A DNA stretch of 34,777 nt from Entophlyctis helioformis. Lineage: Eukaryota; Chytridiomycota; Chytridiomycetes; Chytridiales; Chytriomycetaceae. This document shows, piece after piece, positions 21,223-29,293 of the stretch. The position numbers were made by a program, and so were the translations under genes. Below the pieces are notes generated by a model. The model had not been told where the DNA came from. It searched no databases and was given only the letters and a program-made list of their open reading frames with translations. The stretch lies in assembly GCA_025526915.1 (NCBI GenBank), contig JAHLKH010000238.1:1-34777 (forward strand). Reading direction: 5' to 3'. Position 1 is the stretch's first letter. Every line of letters begins with the position of its first letter.

Positions 21223-21615
21223 AGCAACGAGAGGCAGGCAAAGCAGAGATCGCGTCCGTGTTCGCGTCCGTGTCCGTGTTCGTGTTGGTGGTGTGCTGGA
21301 GAGAGTTGTGGGGGTGTCTTGAGGGATTGCGCTTCTGTATATCTGTAGGCTGCAAAGAGTCGCGATCCACTCTGCACAAACGCCGTTGTCCGTCTCGCCT
21401 CTATACGTCTGGTGCTCTGCTCTCTGCGGCAAGCCATCCCATCACATCCCATCCCCTACAATCTCATCTCATCCCAGCCATCCATCCATCCGTTCGGTCT
21501 CTCCTCCCATTCTACTTGTTTTCCGGACCTTCTTCAATGAACCTGAACTGATCCCCACAGACGCCGCTCTTTAATCCTGCCTGCTGCTCTCAGCCTTTGG
21601 TATGGACCACCCAGC
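21223..21615. other. convergent intergenic region
   Basis: This is 393 bp between two genes that end towards each other. It contains a CGTGTTCGCGTCCGTGTCC-type hexamer repeat near 21254-21290 and CATCC-rich tracts near 21437-21495. I see no coding potential and no canonical AATAAA. Confidence 0.4.
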
Positions 21616-22231
21616 TCAGACGACAACGTCGACTTTGGACTTGTGCATGCTGAACGCCGGTGCAACCCATGCCCCGCACGAGCACTGCAGCCCTGCCCAA
21701 TGATACGATCCGAGCTTGGCATCGCACTTGGGACACGCCAGCCGGCCTTCCAGCACCTCGCGCTGATCCTCGCCGTCATCCTCCTCACCGCCACCACCAC
21801 CACCACCACCACCACCACCACCACCACCACCAGCATTGCTCGTCCTTGCCTCCTTCCCGTGCCCTTGCCCGTGCCCGTGCTGGTCGCCGTCCGCACCACT
21901 GTCGGCCGCAACGATCCACGGCACAGGCTCGACAAAGAACGCTGTGCACGAGTCGCCCGGCCGGCTGCCTTGGCCGTTCGGCCCGCCGTACTTGGCATTG
22001 CGCTTAAAGTAGGTGAATGCCTCTTGGCCCTTGCCGGGCTCGTGCGTCACTATCGTGGCGGCCGTGGCGAGCTGGTATCTGGTGCAAGGCGTCGTGCGTC
22101 GAGTGTCAGCTGCCATGGGTCGGCGTTGGCAGTTCGGGGAGGTAGGCGTTGGAGGGTTGGAGGGTTGGAGGTCTCCATGGCTGGGCTTGCCTGCACTTTT
22201 TGCATTTCAACGCTTTCGGCACGGCTGACAT
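21616..22231 (-). CDS. free-standing YVH1/DUSP12-type zinc-binding domain protein
   Basis: Two exons (22231-22191, 22078-21616) give 167 residues. The protein is the C-terminal zinc domain of the Yvh1/DUSP12 phosphatases and little else: KCKKCRYQLATA, then VTHEPGKGQEAF, CTAFFVEPVPW, and the second zinc site GRLACPKC...GLQCSCGAWVAPAF...KSKVD. The phosphatase domain with its HCxxGxxRS loop is missing. There is no room for it, because the GRASP gene ends 25 nt upstream. In yeast the zinc domain of Yvh1 is the part needed for 60S ribosome maturation (release of Mrt4), so a ribosome-assembly role is plausible. The single intron (22079-22190) is GC-AG and joins KCKKC to R. A run of about 15 Gly separates the two zinc halves. 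Confidence 0.8.
21790..21833 (-). repeat. GGT trinucleotide repeat encoding a poly-Gly tract
   Basis: About 14 CCA units on the plus strand read as GGT (Gly) in the zinc-domain gene, between its two zinc-binding halves. It is a coding microsatellite that would vary the linker length in whole residues. Confidence 0.9.
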
Positions 22232-22254
22232 GTCGAAAGATGGGGAAAGCGTAG

Positions 22255-22260
22255 TTTATT
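22255..22260 (-). promoter_or_regulatory. poly(A) signal AATAAA overlapping the GRASP stop codon
   Basis: The GRASP gene ends CAATAAAC. The TAA stop (22258-22256) lies inside an AATAAA hexamer. If used, cleavage would fall within or just past the start of the next gene, whose ATG is at 22231. Confidence 0.5.
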
Positions 22261-23958
22261 GGGTGTGCTCGTGAGGGTGCTCGTGAGGGTGCTCATGAGG
22301 GTGCTCATGGCTGTGCTCGTGGTGCTCGGCCGTTGCTGCAGTAATCGTGTCCAGCTGTTTTGCAAAATGCTCCAGCTCGGTTGCTGGCGACAGAGGCTGC
22401 TGCTCGGTCTTGGCGTCGGCCTTTGGTACTTCGATGCGTCTAACAGGCAGTACAGGTTGCTGGGCCGCGTGGCTGCTCTTGTGGTCGTGTCCAGCGTGAT
22501 CGTCCTCACCATGAGCGGCATGGCTGGAATGGTCATCGTGTTTGTGGCTTTGATGCTCGTGGTCATGATCGTCGTGCTTGTGATCATGCCCGGAGTGATC
22601 GTGATGGTCATGCTCATGATGGTCATGTCCACCGTGCTTGTGATCATGATCACGATCGTCATGCTCGTGATGATCGTGCTTGTGGCCATGGCCGCCGTGA
22701 TCATGATCGTGCCCAGAATGGTCATGATGGTCATGATCGTCGTGCTTGTGGTCATGATCGTGATGCTCGTGATCATGGCCGCCGTGATCGTGATGGTCAT
22801 GTCCATCATGGCCGTCGTGGCTGCCAGCTGTCTCTTGAATCTTGCTCAAAGCAATGCGGTGCAAGTATCCGTATCCGACATCACATCCGAGGCTGCACTC
22901 TCCAGTCAGCGCCATACAGTGCATGGCGGTCGCCAACCCAGCCCCACTACTTACAAGCCATTGCCGCCCCATCCTGTTTTGGGCACAATGAGCACTTCGC
23001 GGATCGTGTCCATGTCCGAGTTGTAGACGTAGAGCTGCAGCGGCACGCCCAGGTGCTTCTTGACAAGATCGTAAAAGTCGTCCTTTTCCTGCAGCGTCGT
23101 GTGCGGCGTGCCGATGATGTAGTCGGTGTGCGGTCGAAGACCAGCAGTCTCGGCAGGCGAATTCGGGTTTCTGGATGCATACAGTGCCGGTTAGATTGCC
23201 GTGCTGCTGTCGTCATGCATCACCCATGGATGCTCTTACACGTCGAGAATGTGCCAGATGTGGTCCGAAGCGCCGCGGTATTCGCAGAAACGCACGCTGC
23301 AGCCCAGTAAGCCGTAGTCGCTGTTTTCAGGGACAATCGTGACATCTGGCGTGACAGAGGCAGCATGGACTGTTAAAGCATATCCAAGGCGAAGCAGCGT
23401 AGCGAGATGCGCGTCGATGATACGCACTGCGAGAGAGCATTGTCTTTGTGCTGTACACAACGAGCTGCACCGGCTTGCCGACGTTGCTTCTGACCTGGCT
23501 GGAGAGCACCGCTGGGTCGCGATCCTGAACAAGCGGTTAGGTTACAGCGCGTGAGTGCACCGCTCGCACAGGGGCTGGGCTGGTATGCATGCTGCTTACG
23601 AGTCTCCTGTTGTCCACACAAGACACGGCGTCAGGTGGCACAGTGTCGGTCAGCACATTGCCGCCGCCGCCGCCTCCATCAACAGCAGCAGCAGCAGCGC
23701 AGGGTCAGCCAGATCCGGCGGTGCCCAACAAGGCGACTCACAGGCCATTCACATGCGTGATAAAGTCAAAGTAGAGCTCGAGGCCGGCCTTTTGCGCAGG
23801 GCTGCCTGGCACCACCTGTCGGCCCACGGGCACGCATGCGCACACAAGGCCCGTCAGCCAGCGAACAGCCACTCCGCCAGCCAGCGCTGCACGCCAGGCG
23901 TCTGCAGCCCCACCTGCAGCACGTGGTATCCGTGGGTGTCGCTCTCGGACTCTGCGCT
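22256..23958 (-). CDS. GRASP (Golgi reassembly stacking protein) with a long His-rich tail
   Basis: Exons on the minus strand: 23958-23914 (5' limit uncertain), 23815-23742, a 7-nt microexon 23606-23600, 23524-23428, 23345-23240, 23170-22955 and 22892-22256; all phases agree. Two atypical PDZ repeats are clear. The first has [18 protein letters not shown] and [13 protein letters not shown]; the second has [31 protein letters not shown] and DYIIG. They close with the family block [13 protein letters not shown]. GRASPs tether Golgi cisternae and act in unconventional secretion. Instead of a Ser/Pro-rich C-terminus, this protein has about 105 residues dominated by His and Asp, a short Gln-rich piece, then an HEHP repeat tail. 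This looks metal-binding. The extreme N-terminal exon, including any myristoylation site, was not found. Confidence 0.85.
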
Positions 23959-24122
23959 CTGCCCAGCACCCCTGTTGCCGTGCCATGCGGCGGCCGCGGC
24001 GCAAGTGGGTCAGCCCCGTTGCCAACAACAGCCACGGCAGCAGCCACGGCGGCCAAGGCGACAAAGGCGGCCAAGGCGACACGGGCCACTTGACCGACAT
24101 TCGCGAATCGCAACGAGATCCG
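23959..24122. promoter_or_regulatory. divergent region between GRASP and p47
   Basis: This stretch holds the unresolved 5' end of GRASP (minus) and the p47 promoter (plus). It includes GCC-rich direct repeats (GGCCAAGGCGACA) at about 24050-24085. No start codon in the GRASP frame is visible before a stop, so a further small GRASP exon probably lies here. Confidence 0.35.
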
Positions 24123-26163
24123 ATGGATGCCGCAAAGGAGACCGCGCTTGCCCAGTTCATGGCCGTGACTGGCGCACCTGCCGACGAAGGTGCGTGGTTG
24201 CGCTTCTCGCTGTGCTTCTCGTTGTGCTTCTCGTTGTGGCCCGTGCGCACTGCTGACCCGATGCACACAGCGGCCTTCCACCTCGAGTCGGCTGCATGGA
24301 ACGCAGAGGTCTGTGTTGCCGCCTGCTGGCTTGCCTGCTGGCTTGCTGGCTGGCTTGGACCAAACAGCCAGACAAGCCCACCCTGGCCTTGGCTGACCCA
24401 TCGCGGGCTGCGTCGGCGTGCTGCTCGGGCCCGTGGCGCATGCAGGCCGCCATGACCAACTACTTTGAAAACAGCGGTGCATCCGGCGCATCGTCCAACG
24501 GCTCGCCCGCCCCTCTGCAAGCGGCACCGTCTGCTGCTGCTGCTGCCTCGTCTTCGTCGTCGTCGTCTGCTGCAGCCAGGCAAGTGCCGTCACGTCCGCC
24601 GCGATGCATCCACCGCCTTGACAACTGACCCTGGCTGCTTGCTCACAGATCGGGCGGTGGCGGCTCGACCGGCGGTGCGCGCATCAGAACGTTCCAGGAT
24701 ATGGCGAGAGGCGGCGGCAGCGACTCGGACGAGGACAGCGATCGGCCCCAAAACTTCTTTGCCGGTGGCGAGAAATCGTGCGTGCAAGCAGCGTCTGGGC
24801 AACGCTGTGGGACACTGGCACTGACACGCATTCCGCTCCCGATCATGGTGGTGGTAGCGGTGTGATGGTCGAGGGCGGACCCAAGGAGAAGAAGGGTGGT
24901 GCAGCACTTGATCTTGTCAAGGAGATCATGAGCAAGGCTGCCAAGTACGCCCATCACCCCGCGCATGGTCTCGTGCAGATCGACTGACAGGTCGACTGAC
25001 TGACGGACTGACTGACCGACGGATTGACGCGCCATTGACAGGGCTGGACCTGCCCCGGGCGATGATACCGAGCAGAAGAAGCCGTCAAACGTCTTTTCTG
25101 GATCGGGTGCGTCTTCTCATTCCAGATACTGCAGACGGTGCAGATGCTGCAGATACTGACGTGATCACCGCGCGTCCATCGTCTGATCAGGCTACCGGCT
25201 TGGGTCCGAGGATGAGCCGGCCACGGCTGGCCCTTCGCAGCCGACTGTCTCTGTGCCACCGCCTGTCGTCGATCCAAGCACGCAGTCTGTGAGCTCGACT
25301 GTTCTTGCACCATGCCAGCTTGATGAGCAGCAGCGTCATTGATGCCAACCATGCATTGCATTCAGGTTGAGCGCCACTTGACGTTCTGGCAGGACGGATT
25401 CAGCATCGACGACGGGCCTCTGCGCGAGTACGAGGACCCTGCCAACCAAGAGTTTCTGCGTGCCATCAAGAGCGGGTACGTTGGCGCATCTATGCTGTGC
25501 ACCTTGCCGCTGATGCTCCAACGCTCTGACGATCTCCTGGCAAACAGCCGCGCCCCGACGTCGCTGCTCAATGTCGCCTATGGCCAGCCGGTCGAGGTCA
25601 AGGTGTCCCACCGGATGCAGGAAAAGTACCAGCCTCCAGCCAAGAAGCCCATGGCAGCATTTGCTGGTTCTGGCCAGAGACTCGGCGGTGTTGTCCCCGG
25701 AGACGCTCCTGCTGCCGGCAGCTCGTCTGAGCCAATGTCGCTGCCTGGCGCCTTCCCTGGAGCGGCCAGCGCGCCTGCCCGCCAGGCAACGTCGCCAGCA
25801 TCCACAGTTGCTGCGCCGTCCGCGTCCGTTGCTGTCGACTTTAACCTTCCAGTGACATCCATTCAGATCCGTCTCGGCGACGGCACGCGGTAAGCCCAAC
25901 AGCCACGTGCAGCTCTTGCATGTGCACCGCGCCAGCCGCTGACTCGCGCCGCTTGCTTGGATGCACAAAGTCTGGTGGCCAAATTCAACCACGGCCACAC
26001 TGTTGGCGATCTGGTTGGCTTTGTCCACGCGTCGAGACCCGGCAGCTCCGCACGTCCGTTTGTCCTGCAGACCACGTTCCCTGTCAAGGAGCTCACGGAC
26101 CATGCTGCCACGATCAAGGACGCCGGCCTGCTGAACGCGGTTGTTGTGCAAAAGTACGTCTGA
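24123..26163 (+). CDS. NSFL1C: p47/Shp1-type p97 (Cdc48) cofactor, UBA-SEP-UBX
   Basis: Ten exons (24123-24189, 24271-24308, 24446-24579, 24649-24777, 24858-24944, 25042-25106, 25191-25288, 25366-25475, 25548-25889, 25971-26163) join to 420 residues with every phase matched. Residues 1-40 form the UBA domain (ALAQFMAVTGAPADEAAFHLESAAWN). A Ser/Ala/acidic linker with FFAGGEKSG and GGYRLGS motifs follows. The SEP domain starts at about 207 (LTFWQDGFSIDDGPLREY), and the UBX domain covers about 340-420 (SIQIRLGDG...TTFPVKEL...LLNAVVVQ). p47/Shp1 recruits the p97 ATPase to ubiquitinated cargo in Golgi and ER membrane fusion and in proteasomal delivery. That fits its position next to the Golgi protein GRASP, although co-regulation is only inference. 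Intron 3 (24580-24648) is GC-AG. Confidence 0.93.
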
Positions 26164-26430
26164 ACGCGGAGCGGTCGGCCATGTTCGGCCATGATTGGTC
26201 ATTGCCAATGTTTGATGATGAAGGGCAGGACGGAATGGTGCACACAGGGCTGTATTGATTCTCGACACCACGTTTGGCGACGGTTTCTGGATGATCGCAT
26301 GCCCCATCTGCTCCGGCTTGCTTGACTGCAGATGCGTGGCTGATGGACAAGAGTAAAATGAACACTTTGGCATCAGGTCGCCTCCAGCGCGTGCACAACC
26401 CAGAGCATGAACGGCCACAGTCCAGCCGCA
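26164..26430. other. convergent intergenic region between p47 and uS9m
   Basis: 267 bp containing the two 3' UTRs. I see no gene and no canonical AATAAA; a plus-strand AATAAA at about 26567 lies inside uS9m intron 3 and is too far to assign. Confidence 0.35.
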
Positions 26431-27691
26431 TCAACGCTTGACCCAGGCGTTCTTCTTTCTGGCCTTGGGCTGTCCAGTCTTCTTTCTCTCGACCTGGCGC
26501 GTGTCGATCTTTGTGAGGCCAACTGGTCGGTTCGATGGAGCGTCAGCAGCCACAGTCACATCATGCAATAAAATGCAGGTGCGAGCCATTAATGACAACG
26601 TACGCTCTTTCAGGACGGGCTCCGTGGCAGGATCGTGGACAGCGACGCCACGAGCGACGGCCACACCAATCGCGCTTGCTTGACCTGCCCATGGCATTTA
26701 GCCAACGTCAGGACTCGCATCCAACTCCACCCGAAAGCGAGACGAGCAGCGAGATCAGCAGCAGCAGCAGCGAGAGCTGTGGCATGGACGTACCAGACGG
26801 GCCACCGCCCTGGACAATCGCCCACACGTTGTACTGCGCCAGCTGGTCGACCGCCTCAAACGGCCGGATCACAGCCTCTGCGTCCGTCCGCTCGGCAAAG
26901 TACTCGTTGAGCTTGACACCGTTGACGTAGACGTGTCCGTCGCCCTTGACCAGCCAGCACTGCGCGCGGGCCGTCTTGCGCGATCCGGTCGTGTAGGACC
27001 GGCCGTCCTTGTCGAGCACTGGACGCACCGGAGCCGGACGCTCGAGCGCATCACCGACAGGCACAAACTTTTCAAGCAGGTGCTTGACCTCGATATCTTG
27101 GGCTGCGAGTGTGCGTGTGCGTGCGAGCAGCAGCGCCATGGCCATGCATCGAGCGTATGGTTAGCAAGGAGACAAGTGCGGCATTGGCAGCCTGCCATGC
27201 CAGGCCAGACACCACCAGGCTCAGCAGCCGTGCGCACGCACGCACGCACCCAGCAGCGGAAACAGCAGATTCAGCTTGTGGACGAGCTCGACGTAGTCGT
27301 TCTCCTTGAGCCGCATGTTGAGCGAGTCGGACATGTCCTTGAGCGACTTCCACGAGCGGGTGGTGGCCGGCGTCGAGCGGAAGCCGATGGCGTGCTTGCG
27401 GATGAGCGCATTGAGCTGGCGCAGGTGCGAGTAGTAGTTGGGGTTGCCCGTGAAGTAGGCCGGGTCGGTGGATCGGGGAGCCGGCAGCGGCCGCTCGAGC
27501 ACGACGTTGAAGGCCGCCTGCTTGGCGTCGGTGCCTGCTGCGCCTGCTGCTGCCGGTGCTGCTGCTGCTGCGTGTGTGTGTGCGGTCGTGTGCAGCCGTG
27601 CGAGGGCGGGCAGGGGACGCAACGCCTGCAGGCCAAGCGGGCCGCCGCGACTCAACGGCCGTGCCAGCAGCGACGCCGATCTCAACGTCAT
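26431..27691 (-). CDS. MRPS9: mitochondrial small-subunit ribosomal protein uS9
   Basis: Four exons (27691-27250, 27102-26794, 26684-26604, 26522-26431) give 307 residues. The first 40 residues are Arg-, Leu- and Ala-rich without acids, as in a mitochondrial transit peptide. A mitochondrial-specific middle segment (about 60-190) leads to the uS9 fold: TTGSRKTARAQCWLVKGDGHVYVNG, FEAVDQL, GGGPSGQASAIGVAVARG, and the basic tail VERKKTGQPKARKKNAWVKR, whose C-terminus reaches the decoding centre in the 30S family. Introns are 147, 109 and 81 nt with GTGCGT, GTACGT and GTACGT donors. The frame stays open upstream of 27691, but I start at this Met because the targeting peptide begins there. Confidence 0.9.
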
Positions 27692-28305
27692 GATTGATGG
27701 AGACGAGCGAAGCAAAGCGACGCTGTAAAAGCCGGCAGCGGGCAAGCACCATGGACGGCGGGCGGACGGCGGGCGGACGGCGCACAGCTGCGAGCATGGC
27801 ACCTGCCCGCGTGCGGCCCGTGCGGTCGGCCGTGACGATCCCCGATCCAGCGCATCGATGCTCCAGGTGGAGCGCAGGCGGGTCGCGTGGGGAGCACGGC
27901 GGGATGCCTGCTCGGTGCTGCTGCCGAGTGCGGCCAGTCGGGCGGCCGGTGCCTGCCGAGTGCCCAGCGAGCAGCTGCCACGGTGCGATCGCCTGTGCCA
28001 CCAGCGGCTGCTGGCTGTGGCCGCAAGCCCGCCTGCCCGCCCGCCTGCCCGCCTGCCGCATTCGCGTCTGGGCTTGCTGGGTGGGCAAAAGGCCGGCAAG
28101 CCGCGGGCAAATGGCCCGACATTCAAACAATTACCAAGCGTTTTGGAATTGGATTCGACCCGAGAGGCGACGAATGCAAGCCAGCACATCACACGATGGA
28201 AGGTTCGAGTCAGCAACGAGCATGCGACGACAGGCGGGCGAGGCACATCCAACGAGATGCTCACCTTGCACCATTGTTTGAACAATGATGTGATAAAGTG
28301 ACCCG
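27692..28305. other. GC-rich intergenic DNA with short repeats and an inverted repeat
   Basis: This is 614 bp between the uS9m start and the Fanzor relic stop. It contains GGCGGGCGGAC repeats at about 27753-27780 and CCCGCCTGC repeats at about 28025-28062. TTCAAACAAT at 28122-28131 recurs inverted at 28273-28282, inside a local palindrome (28272-28287, 7-bp arms). Open frames here are low-complexity. In Fanzor and TnpB loci the guide RNA is normally encoded around and beyond the 3' end of the nuclease gene, which would place it here; that is inference. Confidence 0.3.
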
Positions 28306-28446
28306 TTAGGTCGATCGGGAGGTGCCCCGATTCAAAGTGTTGGTGGTTGTGCTGGAAGTCAGAGCATGTGGAGTGGCACTTGACTTGCTGGCACGCTGTC
28401 TGCGTGTTGGACGCTGCTGGTCGACAGGCGGATCCGGTGCTGGAGG

Positions 28447-28560
28447 CTGCTGGACGACTGGCGGATCTGGTTCTAGACGTCGCTTGATGGCGTGTCTTGG
28501 GCGCTGCTGGTTGACCGTCGGATCTGGTTCTAGACGTCGCTTGATGGCGTGTCTAGAATG
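28447..28560 (-). repeat. two tandem 57-bp copies in the Fanzor tail
   Basis: Copies at 28447-28503 and 28504-28560 are nearly identical, and a third partial copy starts at 28561. Fifty-seven bp equals 19 codons, so the repeat adds in-frame units containing RHAIKRRLEPDP. Confidence 0.85.
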
Positions 28561-28830
28561 CTGCTGGACGACAGGCGGATCTGGTGCTGGAGGCTGCTGG
28601 ACGACAGGCGGATCGACTGGCGTGTGCGTCAAGTAGAGCGGCCGTTGTCCAAAAAGCAGATGCCACAGTGCAACCATCCCGATGTTGGTGGCTCCAAGCA
28701 CATCGCGGTGGTAGACAGTCTTGCAGTCTGTGCACTCGTAGCGTCGCAGGTTGGTGCGGTTCTCGTATGGGATCCGCTGCTTGCACTGCGGGCACATCTG
28801 GCTGGTCAGGTTCTCGTTGCAGCGGTAGAT

Positions 28831-28852
28831 CTGTGTGTGTGTGTGTGTGTGC
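28831..28852. repeat. TG/CA microsatellite at the Fanzor 3' splice site
   Basis: About nine TG units on the plus strand. On the coding strand they read CA and end exactly at the acceptor CACACAG of the 82-nt intron (28831-28912). Confidence 0.85.
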
Positions 28853-29293
28853 AGGATCGTGTGGTCAGTTGGTGCACAGATGGATGGATGGACAGCGTGG
28901 CATCAGACGCACATAGGCATATCCAGACGACCGCAGATGCCTGATGAGAAACTTCTCAAACACAGCGTGCCGGCCACCTTGGCCTGTAAAGTCGATGCCA
29001 AATGCCCACACAACGGGAATGTCCTTCTCAGGGTTGCTGACAGGGAGGCCTTGAGATGCAGCTGATGCGCGATATCTAGTGGTCGATCCTGCCAGCTTCA
29101 TGATGCCCTCAAGAGCCTGTCCGCGATCAGACATGCGCTTGCAGCGCATGGCAAACCGCTTGTCCTTGACTTTCTGTGGAATGCCATGCCATGCCATGTT
29201 GAGAATGTGTGTGCGAGCGCGTGTGATAATGAAGTTACCTTATCCTACCAAATCCAACTCATCAGATCAAGAGTCCTTATTTGTCTCAAACCG

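Larger units (their letters stand above)
28306..29173 (-). pseudogene. Fanzor (eukaryotic TnpB-like RNA-guided nuclease), 5'-truncated
   Basis: Two exons (29173-28913 and 28830-28306) keep an open frame of 261 codons plus stop. Exon 1 has the basic helix leading to WAFGIDFTGQGGRH, the glycine-rich segment seen in Fanzor and TnpB RuvC domains. Exon 2 has NENLTSQMCPQC and ECTDC, a CxxC...CxxC zinc ribbon, then YHRDVLGATNI with the RuvC-III Asp. This arrangement is diagnostic of the family. The N-terminal half, including the RuvC-I Asp and guide-RNA-binding domains, is absent. An intron acceptor (CACAG) stands at 29174-29178, but beyond it lies the copia element. After the zinc ribbon come about 120 unusual residues, Pro/Gln-rich and Arg/Lys-rich, built from 19-residue repeats. 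It is probably a relic, although an intact source copy may exist elsewhere. Confidence 0.82.

Noticed and set aside
22259..23026. Long plus-strand frame of Val/Met/Leu-rich residues that looks like a membrane protein
   Set aside because: It is the exact antisense of the His/Asp-rich GRASP tail. CAT/GAT codons read backwards give Met, Val and Ile, so the hydrophobicity is an artefact.
28306..29173. Bacterial IS605/IS607 contamination as the source of the TnpB-like gene
   Set aside because: The frame is split by an 82-nt spliceosomal intron with GTGCGT and CACAG borders at a position that keeps the zinc ribbon intact, and flanking genes are eukaryotic.
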